Shown piece by piece: positions 45,212-57,870 of a stretch of 64,000 nt of DNA. Made by a program: the position numbers and the translations under genes. How positions within the stretch are numbered: position 1 is the first letter of the stretch; each line of letters opens with the position of its first letter. Source of the stretch: Cylindrodendrum hubeiense (Eukaryota > Ascomycota > Sordariomycetes > Hypocreales > Nectriaceae); the NCBI GenBank assembly GCA_014621425.1, contig JAANBB010000065.1:62001-126000 (forward strand), written 5' to 3'. Under the pieces are notes generated by a model. It ran no database searches. It was not told the DNA's origin and saw only the letters and a list, made by a program, of their open reading frames with translations.

Positions 45212-48200
45212 CGTTATCGGCTCATCAGTTCAAGCTCTATCCTCTAGCAAGTCAGAAGAAGAATAAAAGCAGCTGGAATGCGGCAGGTGGGGAGGAGGAT
45301 GTAATTAAGGATCGACCGGAACTTCGGAATTGAGGACCAGGCCGGCTAGGAAGCTTGTGGGGTAGGCAACCCCACAGCACTAAGGTGGGAGGCTTTGCGG
45401 GGTAGACAGTAGTGTGCTATTGCACTCATTCTGATAGTTGCCAGAGTATTCACTTATTTATTCCATCCAGTATAAGATTGTAATTTCCATCTCTGTAATA
45501 TCCATTGGTTAATTTGTATAGATAAGTTCAATGGGAGGGGGATATCTCTGCGATGCCAGGGTTATGGGCGCGACTCTTTGGGGTTAGGTTTAATACGGAA
45601 CCCAGGTTATAATGAGCAGGGAACTCATCCACCGCGTATTTAGGGAATACTGAATGCCGTTAGTGCTTGGCGCAAGTGCCGTTTTCTTAGTCAAGATGCA
45701 TGCATATGTTGCATGCATCCGCACCTTGTTGCTGAAGCCCCAATGTGGACTGGGTACACGGTGTTTCAACAAAATGTACACCAACAGAGAGATCAATAAA
45801 CCGGCTTACGACTTCGCGAGTGGCTTCAAGAGTAACCAGGCTCATGGAGGGAGGCAAAACACTCCGGCTTGACGGAAGATTCAGGGATGTAGTAAATATT
45901 TGTGCTCAGCGAATCTCGACCCGCAGCAATTGTCACTACAGCAAGTTGAGTTCGAAAAAATTGTCTTCGTCCTCCCAAACAGGTGGGAGCGCATCATGGC
46001 GCTTGCTTTGCAAATCATCAGTATTAAATTGTGTAGAATGTCCTTCTCCATCCTCAACGAGACCGAGAAGAGTTTGAGCTCGCTCATCTTGACAAGAGCC
46101 TTTCTAGAGTTAGGGTTGGCGGTGCTCAAGGCTGCAACAATAGTGCATAGCTACAATGGCATAGCTTACAAGATTAGTTTCCTAGGGGTTGGGGATTTAG
46201 TTAAGAGGATTGGCTTTTGTTTGTACCGGGCTGCTTCCAGGACTTGTCGCTGAAGAAAAAAGGGTCAATGATGAACTCTTTCTGGTGCAGGCGCTGGGTG
46301 GGCCGTGGGCTGGGAGAAAGCGGCCCAGGGGGAACTAGGCTACAAATTGAAATAATCACGTGCGCTGCAGGGGACTGACCCTTCAGCGAGCCTGTGAGGG
46401 CCCTGTGGAAGGGAGGCCAAATATCAACATTATCACCAGTCAGAACTCACATTCGAAGGACAGAGTCATCATTGTCGACCTATCCGTTGCCTTCACTTTT
46501 CCACATTTCAGCTCCGCCATAGCATCAGTACGGGGAGACGGGCGCGCAAAGAGAGACCGTTGGTAATTAGCAAAAGCTAGAGTTGTGGACAAGTATACTT
46601 TTGGACGAGGAAATCAAGACCCTTCATACCACCGTTCCAATTCCGTGCGTACACATTCCTAATCCAGACACACCACAATATGATGTGGAAGGGGAAAGCG
46701 GAAGGGGAAAAGATTACAAAGGTTAAAACCACCACCGCGCATGGAGCCAGACAAGCTGAACTGTGAGCGAGCCAGTGAAGGCGGCAGGTGGTTAATGCAT
46801 TGGAAGCGGAATGCGACGCGGACTACTCAGCTAGAACTAATACCATAGCAGGCTGGTTGATGCGATAGATGATCTGGCATCTGACAGGCTCTAGATATGC
46901 ATCGAGCTGGTATCACATAGACACACGCGCACACGAGGGCATGGAAAATTCCGATGGAGGCCTTCAGTTGGCGCAGACTATCGACTAAATGGTGCCGAGA
47001 CACGGATGGATGCGGCGAAGCACATGCTTCCAGACCCAGCGCAATGAACTGATGGCCCCGGTCGACCATCCCTCCCGGAATCGCCAGACATCGAGCCCCA
47101 ATAACCGGGGCGCTCCATGCTGCATCCAGCTAGCGGCATCGAACTGCCCTGGCCGCTATTGGACGCTATTGACAGGTTCCAGCTCAGCAGGTATCTCTGG
47201 AGATGATGCTGGCTGGGCGAGCTAGGTACTGCACGATGGAGCGACCCCGGGCGGCCTGAGTGCCACACCACGTACCTGGCGTTAATAGGCTCGGCCCACC
47301 CCCGTCGCATCAATTACAGTGGATGAGGTACCTGGTGTACTTTGTGGTGCGTTGATGGTGCGCTTGGTGGTGATCGTGGTCAATTCCGTCAACTTTTGCA
47401 TGGTTCTGTCATGGGGAGCCGGCGCCGTGACGTCATGAATCATCATCGTCCCTCTCGGCCGCCGAAGCTTTCCTGATCATGACAATGGCTGCGATCAGCA
47501 CGCAGATTGACGCGAGTGGGCGCGGGAAAGCAGGGCACGCGAGCATCATCGATAATGTACTTGAAGCGTGCAGCGGTACGCGACGAGATTGCATGACGCG
47601 TAAATAATTGGAGAACTACGGAGCTTGCGGTAGACGACGCCCACGACCGTTGTGCAGCCGAGCTCAGCTTCAATAGCCCTCCCCCCTCTGAATTGAGTCA
47701 CGCTCCCTTGGGTGTGGGTTTGATGGATGGGGCATCGGGCCCAGAAACTGGGGGAGGCTGGGTCGGGAGCTTATCGGATTCTCGGTCCCAGCTAGGCATG
47801 GGTCTAAATCTCTGAGACGGTGAGATGGGCTGTGGGCGGCTCTACCAGGTAGCTGGATGTGAGGGAGCGGAATCCTTCACGAGGGGCCCTCGGGGAATCT
47901 CCAGGAGGGATGCCACAGGCGAGAGACACGGCGAGGGCTGAATGCAGCATGAGTTCGCGCATCCCGTTCTCTGTCTCGGCGCTGTATGAAAGGTGCGCGC
48001 ACACGGCGTGTGTGAGTGCGATCATGTGTGATAGTTTTGCATCTCGGTGAGCTGCGTTGGGTGGGGGATTGGATGCACATAATGCACAGTCTGGAACAGC
48101 ATCGTCAGCGACCAACGGAACGGATGCACCAGGCCACGGCGATGCAGCATGGCGATGCCGCATGGCCAAGCAGTGCTCCGTCCTGGCGACCTGCCGCTGG

Positions 48201-49326
48201 GTGCGCCCATTCACACAAACGCCCAAGAGACAAAACCCACCAAGCACGGCGGCATCCGTTGTCTGACCTGTCACCAGCACAGACACACACACGCGAGGCG
48301 CATCTCCAAACATGCGCTGGATATTGGGCCCGTCGCAGGCTAGATTGGGCATTGGGCCCCTCGAAGGCTAGATTGGATATTGGATGCCTCCGCTGGCCTC
48401 CGCCACAGCAGCACGACAGTTCGTGGCGACATGGTTGAAGGGCTAATTACCGAGTAGAGGCTATCGAGGAGAGGCTGCCGAGAAGAGGCTGGAGAAACAG
48501 AGCAACTTAGCCGGAGAAACCCTCACCGGAGACACGGGTCTAGAATCAATCCTCCTCAGCCGCCACATCGAGGCGCAGGACGGGAAAATCAGAAACACAG
48601 ACCCTCCACATGCGAGACCTCTAGATGCAACCAAAACAAAGAAAAGTTGTTTGTCTGACCCATCCTCCAATCTAGCCGTTGCGGGCGGCCAACGACACAG
48701 CCAGACCCGGGTGAGACAATCTGCACCCTGCAACCAAGGGCAACCACCGCGCTTTGGAGGAATAACACAGCATCGGGCCACCCAGCAACGCAGAGTCGCT
48801 GAAACAGCCCGCCAGAGCAAATCAAAGCCGATGCAAAAGGTGCCATGGCAAAGTCCCATACACCGCGCAGCCGAGTCGAGAACGTCAGAGACGCCCACGC
48901 GAGGTGGTGGGGGCCGCGGTTCCCTGTGTCGCTGCAACCCTTGCCCAGCTGGCTTGGCCTGGCGCTGAGCTAGCCTGCTTGACACGCGCGGCCCCCTGCT
49001 GGCATCTGCCCTTTTTCGTCTTTTTTTCGTCTTTTTCCTGTCCTGGCTGGCGCGAGGATGGAGGTACGGGAGTACTGGAGTACTAGAGTACTTTGTGACT
49101 AGCATCCCAGGTACCTGAGACGGGGCTCTTAGCGCGTAGTTCGCTGGCCATGGAGCTAATACCGGTACTCCGTAGTGGATGCAGTGATGGTATTAGTGGT
49201 GGTAGTGGTGGTGTTGGTGGTCTCAGCGGCGGTAGTTCTGCGACATATGGCCGATGACGTCCACGATCAGCGCTTCTGAGCCGGCCTCGCCCTTGCCCAA
49301 CGTCACTGGGGCCGGAATCCAGCTTT

Positions 49327-49400
49327 CCCTGTCTCGACCTTCCCTGCACTAATCTTCCCTGTCTTGGCTTTCCCTGTCTTGGCTTTCCCTGTCTTGGATC
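49327..49400 (+). repeat. Tandem TTCCCTGTCTTGGC-type repeats
   Basis: About five imperfect units of 14-16 bp (TTTCCCTGTCTCGACC, TTCCCTGCACTAATC, then TTCCCTGTCTTGGCT repeated), about 400 bp upstream of the HAM1-like start. Confidence 0.7.
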
Positions 49401-49565
49401 TTGCGGGATACGCCATTGTCCTGTCCTAGCTTGCAGCTCTCTCCCGTCACCGTCTCCGCATCGGGACTCCCCCAAGTATATGTAATCCCCTTCGTCCTCG
49501 ATCCCCTTTGCTTCGTGATTCATTCCTGCCTTATTCCCTCCCATCTCTAACTCCGAGGAAGATCC

Positions 49566-49745
49566 TTATACCCCATACCCAAAAGGAATAATACCAACCG
49601 TCCTGTGATACCCATACCCGCCTCCACCCAATACCCTTCCGCCTCTCACAATCGACCTTTCCTTACCACCCAATACCCCAGATACCCTCAATCTCTTTTA
49701 CTATTAGAGTCACGATACCCACTCCCGACTCAATACCCTTTTGAC
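49566..49745 (+). repeat. Recurrent ATACCC hexamers in the leader
   Basis: About ten copies of ATACCC in roughly 180 bp directly before the ATG at 49775, in a strongly C-rich strand. Probably core promoter or 5' UTR of the highly codon-biased gene that follows. Confidence 0.55.
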
Positions 49746-49774
49746 GGCTTGCTTAATCACATATACCCGCAATC

Positions 49775-52349
49775 ATGACCGCCAATGTCAACAACCCCAC
49801 CAACGATGCCGTGAAGGAGGCCGACATCAACCGCAAGCTCCAGATCTACGGAATTGCCACGGCCTTCCAGAACGGCAAGGTCCCTTCAGTAAGCACCGTC
49901 CTCTCAATGCTTCCGATTTTCATTGTACTAACGATGCCCTCTCCAGAATGACCAAATCGACATCGCCCTCAGCAGCTTCCTCGCTTCCAAGGCCCTCTCA
50001 AACCCCCCCGACAGGCTCTCCGACGACGGCAAGAACCTAGTAAAAGATACCCGAGACGTCATCCAGCAGGCCAAATTCCTTCTCCTGTCCAAGAATGAGG
50101 GCAACCTGATCCAGGACTTCGTCTGGCAGACAACCCAATTCGATCCCAAGAGCATCAAGGCTCCCGGTGCTCCCGTCACCAAGGATGCCGCCAAGAAGGA
50201 CGGCGAGGACGCTCTCCAGGGCTTGAGAACTCTTGGTACACTGATCATCACCAATGGCCAGTTCCGAAAGCTCCTCCAGGACTTCACCGTCCTCCTGCGA
50301 GACATTGCCGGCGATGCTGCCACTACCGCTGCTTCCCAGGTTCGCCCTACTGAGGAACAGCTGGCTGCGATGGACAAGGCCGCTGAGGACAATACTTGGC
50401 ACGAGAAGCCCAACTTCTCCAAGGAGCAATTGAAGAAGCAGGCTCAGGGCATCTATGGCGGAAACGCAAAGAAGGATGCGAAGGAGACCGCCGCTTCTGG
50501 TCTCGACGCCGCTAACCAGGGCGACGCCATTGCCGCCGCGAACGCCGCTCTCAACACAGCTGAGCAGAAGCTCGATAACGTCGACGAGGAGACCAAGAAG
50601 AGCATCCTGCAGCGCAACGAGGAGTATCGTCGTCGCGCCCGCGAGTACCTCGACAAGAAGCTGCCCAAGGAGCGCAAGGACCAGACCATCTTCCGTCTCA
50701 AGAAGATGGTTCTTGAGTGCCAACAGCACGAGGACTACTCGCAGGCCATCCAGACCCTCCTAAGCCTTGCTGAGAACTACGGCAAGCATGGACGCACTCT
50801 CGGTCAGGGAGGTGCTGGAACTGCTAAGGAGGCCCGAACCGGATTTGCCGCTGCCGAGGCTGACTTGCGCACTCTCATCGAGCGCTTCGCCAATGGCACT
50901 TCCACCGCTGATCTGTGGGAGTCTATCGGCCAGATCTACGAGGATGCCGAGAAGGACCAGGAGCTTCGCGACTGGTTCAAGGCTATGGACCAGTACATCA
51001 GACGCTGCCTTCTTGAGCAGGGCTTCATCCTAGACGATGCGTCCAACCAGCAGTGGAACCAGCTCTACGAGCGAGGTCGCTACCTGCTCCGCGAGAAGTA
51101 TCGCACCCACACCGACCGCGTCCTCGATGAGATCAAATTCGTCGCCGATCAGTTCGACAAGGATGCCCAGAACAAGGCCTTTGCCCAGTCGGTTGCCAAG
51201 CTGTTCAAGGACCTCGGCAGCGATGTGGACGGCAAGCCCGTCTTCAAGCCCCATCTCATCAAGGACTTGACCGAGGTCATCCTCCCTTCCGTCTTGAAGA
51301 ACATTGCTTACATCCCCATCCCCCGCATTGAGTTCTCTGACCCTCAGTTCGATGCCATCATTGAGAACTTGGTCCTCGAGAGCGACAACTTCATGCCTAA
51401 TGTGCTGGAGATTGCTAGCGAGCACTACTTCCGCTGGGGACGCAAGAAGATCGCCAACAAGAATCACCAATCCTTCGAGGTCAAGGTTGCCGGTATCCAG
51501 ATGGACCTGCGCGACGTCAGCTTCCACATCAAGCGCAAGCAGGGTTTCCCTGCCATCACCGACACCGGTGTCATCGACATTCTTCTGCCCGGCGATGGCT
51601 TCTCCTTCAAGATGAAGGTCTCCACCGCCCACAAGAAGGACAGCCAGAACTTCTTCAAGGTCGAAAAGGTTGACGTCGACGTCAAGGGCCTGAACTTCAA
51701 GGTCAAGAAGTCGAGCCACAAGTTGCTTTTCGCCTTGGTCAAGCCCCTCGCGCTCAAATTCATGCGCAAGCCGCTTCAGATGGCCGTGGAGAAGGCCATC
51801 AAGGAGCAGTGCAACAACCTCGATGCCCAGTTCTTCAAGATTAAACAGGAGGTCGACCGCGCCACTATTGAGGCCAAGAACGACCCCAAGAACGCGCCTA
51901 ACATCTACAAGCGCTACTACGAGGCTGCCCAGAAGGAGTTCACTCAGAAGAAGGCCAAGGCTGAGAACGCTGTTGCAGACAAGAAGGTCAACCTTGCTTT
52001 CGTCAAGGAGGACAGCATCTTCCCCGCCGTCAGCCTCCCTGGCGGCATCAGCACCAAGGCCTCCGAGTACAAGGAGCTGGCCAGCAAGGGCGAGAAGTGG
52101 GAGAGCCCCGTCTTCTCCATCGGTTCAGCCAACAAGAGCACGGATATTCCTGCCGCACCCAAGATCCAGCGCAAGGCCCATGCCGTGAGCAACGGAAACG
52201 GCACTCATGCGCCTGGCAACGGCACCCTCAACGGAAACGGTGCTCTCAACGGCACCAACCGCAAGCCTGTGAATGGCAACGGCGCGCAATTCCCCACCAA
52301 CGGCCACACTGTTAACAACGGAACTCTGTTTCCCGGCCAGACCGTCTAG
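49775..52349 (+). CDS. HAM1-like fungal protein
   Basis: Two exons (49775-49888, 49947-52349) give 838 aa. The sequence begins MTANVNNPTNDAVKEADIN and has a long helical, lysine- and glutamine-rich N-terminal part, then a C-terminal beta-rich part (VLEIASEHYFRWGRKKIANK, VEVAGIQMDLRDVSFHIK-like strands). This matches the fungal HAM1-like N- and C-terminal domain pair, named for hyphal anastomosis and distantly related to lipid-binding TULIP-type folds. The end is an Asn/Gly-rich low-complexity tail (NGNGTHAPGNGTLNGNG). Codon use is strongly biased to C-ending codons, so expression is probably high. The exact molecular role is not established; lipid binding is inferred. Confidence 0.85.
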
Positions 52350-53841
52350 AGGATCTGGTGATGAGGACTTAGGTGATGGATGAAAATGGTGGAGGATGAG
52401 ACGATTAAACGCTATACCCTTTTCGACGCCGCATGACGTTTCCTGTTACTGTGTTATTGGTTTGTTTTTGATACCACGTTGGAGGTAATTAATGATGATG
52501 GTTTGGAGCGACTGGAGCTTGGTTATAAATCAGGTACTGGTCTAAAATTAGGTTACTTTTCCTTTGTTTACGATTGCGAATGGAACGTTTATAGGTTCAA
52601 ATTGATACTTGCACTCAAAATCAGGATCTCTATCCTCCCTTCATTTTCAACGTGATGAACGTGACCAAACTGAGGACATTTGTCAACCCCGCCTTGCACT
52701 TGTTTTCAACTAACCCGTCTTCCTGTATATTTTCAGAAAGCCAAGATGCAGTAGGAACCAAATGAGACATAGGCTCAGAAAACATCAAGAAAAAGGAACA
52801 AGGTCGTGGTCCAGCTTGGTGTTGATAATGTTGATATGCAAGAGGTTGAACAAAGATCAAGCTGATGAGTTGTTAATAAACCCGACGCCCGTCAGTTTCC
52901 TCTATCTATAACCCTTGCAATTCTAGAGTTGACTATATTTGACGTTGCGAGAGCTAATTGGACCTCGGTTCTTTACACGCTGCACTCCTACATACAGATA
53001 GATAATAGCTTCCAGCCCCAAGAGAGACGGAAGCGACAAAAGTTATTCTACACTGTCCGGACATGTTCGTAGTAATACTGCAGATCCCTTGATAAGTGAG
53101 TGAGTGATTGTCCATTCTGATTATTTACCCTATCAAAGCCAGATCTTTCGTACCGTCTGTCATGTCCAACAGAGGACGATAATAGAGAGAGTTCAGGCTG
53201 AGTCGGGGTCCGAGCGCTCTAAAGAGCACTGTGTTTTCTCTCTCGGAAAATCCAAATTAAGGTGAGCATTTCCTAAATAAGCATGAAATGATCAGTCTTG
53301 TTACTGCGACCAGCTAACTGTGCGCCTGATCCATGACCTTGGTCAGCGTCTCTGCCAACCGCTAAACATAATCAGTGTGGGGGGCGAGGTCTAATGATCA
53401 TCGACCAAGACAGAAGGAGCCTAGCCCCTGCGAATTTTGCCCAGAGGCCAGCGAGCGGCCCGCGTGACGACGTCACTCCACAGTGAATGAAGTAGGTACC
53501 AGCAGCCTGGAGCATCACACGCAATCAGCGGCCAAGTGGGTGGCGGCCTCTTCAAAGCCACCCTCCAACAGCTGCAAATCCACAAACAGGCTGTCTGCTA
53601 AGTCGGTAGGCAGTCTTGACGTACCGGCCATAAGAGGCGACAATAATAGGGAAGGAGAAGGACGGTTCCGGTCCCTCCTCCTGCCTCTTTCCCATTTCAT
53701 TCCCCCCTCTTGTCTCTCCTGGTCGTCTCTCATCTCGCAACTTACCCCACGTACTTCATTCAGCCTCCGCAAAAACAACCCCACCACCGCCACCGCAACA
53801 ACCGCAACAACCACCATCTTGATGCCCCAGAACATCCCATC
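52350..53841. other. Intergenic region
   Basis: 3' flank of the HAM1-like gene and promoter of the PXB gene. A CT-rich leader with CCACCGCCACCGCAAC repeats precedes the ATG at 53842. No gene seen. Confidence 0.5.
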
Positions 53842-56169
53842 ATGACGCCTGCGTCCCTCTCCCCGGAGCAGACGCATGCGCTCTTCGACATCCTCACCCA
53901 CCATGAAACCTACGCAGAGATCGAGGGCTTCAAGTTCCCGGACGCCGTCACCGGCTATGGCCCTCCCTTTGCCAGGAAGACCGTCTTGCCCCAGCCTGCC
54001 TTGGCCAGTCGGTCGACGACGCCCGCCAATTCAACCCCCGGCACTCCTCGAGTGAGGACCCCGGTTCCATTTTTCAAGTCCAGCGCAGAGAAGAAGGACC
54101 GCGAGGGGGAGGAGGAGGTGCCAGAGGAGACGCCAGAGGAGGCGCCAGAGGAAGAAGATTCCGAGCCGTCAGCGTCACCGCTGTTGCAGACCCTGGTCAC
54201 AAAGTTCGTCCTTCTGCTTCCGGGAGTGAGGGAGCTTCCTCGCGAGTTCTGGTCAGTACGCGTGCAGGGCCTTCTGGCGAGATTGGGCGAGGCAGAGCTG
54301 TCGGAGAGCTATGATAAGGGTGCGCTTGGCACCCGGAAGGTGTTAGCCACAGCGATGAGTGGGTGGATCGAGATGATCGGGCGAGGTGCTCTCGGAGGCG
54401 TGAAGAAGAGGTCCCTTCCGGAGACCAAGGACAGCGAGCTCAAGATCGATGACAACTATGACAACGCCAAGGCTGAGGATCTGGCGAGAGCATGGGACGA
54501 TGTGGTCGAAGGACATGTCTACGGAAGCCTGGTCGACGACCTTTACGATCACCTCAGCAAAACAGATGACTTAGAAGGCCACTCCCCGGTTGTAAAGGCT
54601 GCAGCCGAGTATGCCGTCATTCAGTATATCCCCCATATTACGTCCTATTCCAACCCATGCTAACCGCAGTGCAGCTTCGCCACCTTTCTCCATCACATCT
54701 TCGTCCTTTCTCCAGAGGGCCAATATCTCCTCAAGCTCATTGAGAACGTCCACAACCTCATCCCCTACAAGATGGTCAAGCAGACGCTGCGGGTCGGTAA
54801 CGCTGCCACTATGATGAGCGCCATGATGCGCCTGCTCCTCGCCAAGCTGAGCGTCACAAGCATCACCAACTGGGTCGGGCTGACGGCCAACGCTGACGAC
54901 GGCATGAATCTTCTCCAGAGGATAATATCCCTGGTTCTGTCGTGGGATTCGAGCGAGTTCCGGAAAGGCGCCGACAAGATTGAAAAGGCCAAGGATCGAC
55001 CCAGCGACGAAATGCTGCAGGCCATTCGCAACTACATCGCCCAGGGCCGTGACGAGCATGAGACGGTGCGGGCCGCCAGCACGGAGCACTCTCAGTCCAT
55101 CATCACTGCCATCTTCAACGCATCTGACCCGGAACTCACCGCCTCTTTGACCGAGGAAAAGCATGCCCAGTGCCTCGAGTTCTATTCCGCTCTTCTCTCG
55201 GTACGCGACCGCGAAAGTATCACCGCTGCACTATGCCGACAACCACCTGACCTCTTCACTGCGACCGTCAAGGACCTCTTCGCTGCCTATGAACCCATAA
55301 TCCGATCAGTGCACTCGGGGGTAGATCTGCGAGAGCATGTCGACGCCGGCCAAGCCTTCATTGACGATTTCATCAAGAGCAGCAAACCCAAGAAAGTCGA
55401 GACGGGTACTTCTACGCCGTTGGGAGGGATGCGTTCCATGATAAATGGCGACTCGTCAAGCAAGCCAGGGAAGATGCCCAGTGTCAACGATTTCGTGGAC
55501 CTCCTGATGAGGAATCGCTCGGTCATGTATAAGTGGATTCACGCTTTGGCAAAGTGCTGCCCCGAGGTGTGGGAGGAAATGAGGAAATGGGAAAACGACG
55601 CCATTGTCAAGTTCCGACAAGAACGAAAGCCTCGCAAGTCGTCTGAGGCTGAAAAGAAGAATCCCGAAGACACGGGCGCCGACGAGCAGAAGAGCTCTGA
55701 GGCTGAGGAGAAAACTACTGATTCAAGTCCAATGGAGGACCGCCTCAATGAACTCTTCCAGTCCCTCCCTCCAACCTCTCAGCAGCCCGTCATCTCGGCA
55801 CTCGATGCCCATAGCGCCTACCTCTCCACCCTCTCCGATCTCTCTATATCCCGTCTCCAGCGCATCCTTGACACGACAGATTCCAACTCTGACAATATGG
55901 CGGGACCAGGCATGTTCCTCTCGCGATGGCAAAGCATTCTAGAATCTACACCCATCACACCGGGCTTACCATGGGGCCCTGTTCGATGCGGCAAAGACGT
56001 GAAACACGCGATGACGATGGGCAAGACGGGAGTGGCAGGCATGGAAAAGGCAAGGGAGGCAGCGCTTCGGCTTGCAGAGGAAGGGCCTGAGGCGCCGGAT
56101 GTAGACGTAGTAGTGAAAGAAATGGCGGAGGGGTTCCTGAAGCTGCTTCAGGAGCGTGGAGAGCAGTAG
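53842..56169 (+). CDS. PXB / DUF3818 protein without a PX domain
   Basis: Two exons (53842-54623, 54675-56169) give 758 aa. The N-terminal part (PEQTHALFDILTHHETYAEI to about residue 200) matches the PX-associated (PXB) domain. After the splice (AEYAVIH|FATFLHHIF) comes the helical DUF3818 domain (LIPYKMVKQTLRVGNAATMM). In better-known fungal relatives a phosphoinositide-binding PX domain lies between the two. Here I see no PX signature (no RxxxF..L..L stretch), only an acidic linker (EEEVPEETPEEAPEEEDSE). It is therefore either a PX-less paralogue or strongly diverged. Probably peripheral to membranes and trafficking. The start at 53842 is chosen over an upstream in-frame ATG at 53710, because the upstream part is a His/Asn-rich translation of leader sequence. 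Confidence 0.83.
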
Positions 56170-56502
56170 ACACTCCGGCGAGTTGGACATCAGAGAGGCC
56201 AATTGTCGCCCACGAGAGGTGCCTTACACATAGAGATCATGTCACGAGTATAGAGAACAGCATGAATGGAGCATATGAATAATGGCATGACGTTTTAGCA
56301 ATTCAAGAAAGCTGAAAGTTGCCAGTATACTTGAAGAAATGCAACGACTTGATAGTTTGCTGTTCATGGCTGCCAATACATGATGCTTGTTTCAAAACAA
56401 TGGACACCTCTCCCCATTTGAGGTCATTCTGGTTGCCATCGTCCCCCATCCCTCTGGCCGCAATGATCTGTACCACCACGGAGTTGACGTTCGAATCCCT
56501 GC
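56170..56502. other. Convergent intergenic region
   Basis: 3' flanks of the PXB gene and the TAG-interrupted gene; no gene seen. Confidence 0.4.
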
Positions 56503-57870
56503 TCAGACGAAGAGAGATTCCTCGGCCGATCGCCGCCGGGCTGGAATCTCAACACATATCCGCGACCGCCCTCTTCCCAAAACTGTCCGATCCAACCTGC
56601 CCGTGGTATACCGTCTCGGGGAACGGTCCCGTAACACAGCTCGCTCGCATGGTGACGAGCTCCTGTTCCGCCCTGGGAATTCGCCATCATCGCTTGCGTT
56701 TGATGGACTGGGCTGAGAGCGAGGTTCGCTTCCGCATGCCCTCATCCATGCCGGGGGGTCTATTTCGGGTGTTGCCGGTAGTGGCTTGTTGATGTTCTGC
56801 TGGGATAATGTCCACTTGATGTTGTCTCCCCGCATCCTGTGTGCGAACTGCACGATGGCTTCTGCAGCGCCATCTGGTGAAGATTCCATTTGTCCCACAC
56901 GATATGCCAGACCGTTGATATAATCGTCCACCGAGTCAGTCGCCGCCGGGGTCTCAGAGAACGAAGGGTGAGAAATGAGGTCAACCATCGGGATGACTCT
57001 CAGGTCTTCTCGGTCCTCGCCTCCGACAGTCTCATCGTCAGAGTCGTCCTCAGAGAATCCATCCCCAAAGTCCAAATCCTGATCATCGATGATCTCGGGT
57101 TCTGGCTGTGGCCCTCTAGGCCGGCTAGGCATCATTGAGACGTTTCTATACTGCGTCAGCTCCAGACGAGGCTTCCACAGGAGCTTGATTGAAACGCCAG
57201 TCGCTTCCTCGAGCGTGCGCACGAACTTGCCGCATGTAGCACAGTTCTTTCGTGAAAAATACACTTCGAAGCTGGGCCGGGTACCGTTCTCCTAAAAGGC
57301 ATGCCGAAGGCTTTGAAGATGATGCATGGTGACGTTGTCGAAGTCTTTGGTGATGTTGAACATAGCCAGCAGAACCATGATGCCGTGGACTGACAGCTTC
57401 AATTCGACATGCGAGCCCTGGAATATCCCGTCGCGACTAAGGATTCTTCGCCTCCCCGGGGTGTCAAACGGGCGCTCCATGGTCAACCCAAGCAGTCGTC
57501 CAACGGCAACGGCCCGCGTCGTCCATACCAAGTTAGCCAGCACGCCGGGGCGCGCATCAAGCATATCGCCTAATTTACCCGCGCCATGGCCGCTCTCGGC
57601 CGCAGTGAGGACGACGCGTTCTCCAGTGGGTGTCACGAGTGCGAGAAACCCAGTGGTCTTGCGGACGATGCGTGCCTCGATATCTGACCGGGATAAGAGA
57701 ACTTTCGCGCGGGAGTGGGTAAACTTGAACTCCAGGTTTGGCCCGATGACTTGGACGGTGACGGTTGCCTCCTCGGGGTTAACAATGTGGTGAAAGTAAA
57801 AGAACGGAGATGAAGCTTGGTTTGAGGATATGAAGGTAGGGAGGGGACGGTCGGCTTCGAGATTCGACAT
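56503..57870 (-). CDS. Uncharacterised CxxC-motif protein, frame interrupted by one TAG
   Basis: I do not recognise this family with certainty. From MSNLEADRPLPTF (57870) the frame runs 192 codons to a TAG at 57294-57292, then continues in the same frame for 262 codons to a stop at 56503. Text on both sides reads as one protein: ...LQSLRHAF / ENGTRPSFEVYFSRKNC... The second half has RKNCATCGKFVRTLEEATG, a CxxC pattern reminiscent of fungal deaminase-like proteins, then an acidic stretch and an Arg-rich tail. An intron ending in CTTTTAG would remove the stop, but its best donor (GTCACC, 57336) is poor and has no good branch site. Upstream (57900-58200) there are in-phase exon candidates (LSLPKVLSRGFYRQSG with a GTGAGT donor) but no ATG. 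The gene is either mis-modelled or decayed. Confidence 0.55.

Larger units (their letters stand above)
45212..49774. other. Long gene-poor region
   Basis: About 4.6 kb. The left part is the regulator's promoter, including GTGGGGTAGGCAACCCCAC-like symmetry at about 45357. Open frames of 150-214 codons on both strands at 47.8-49.1 kb overlap each other in GC-rich sequence and show no recognisable protein, so I treat them as chance. The right part (49.3-49.77 kb) is the pyrimidine-rich promoter and leader of the HAM1-like gene with short repeats. Confidence 0.5.

Noticed and set aside
47804..48352. 182-codon open frame, minus strand
   Set aside because: Same reasons; competing frames on both strands and no recognisable motif.
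48461..49105. 214-codon open frame, minus strand
   Set aside because: Low-complexity Arg/Cys-rich translation in GC-rich DNA, overlapped by other frames, with no splice or family support.
50037..51719. Long open frames opposite the HAM1-like gene
   Set aside because: Shadows caused by strong third-position C bias of the real gene.
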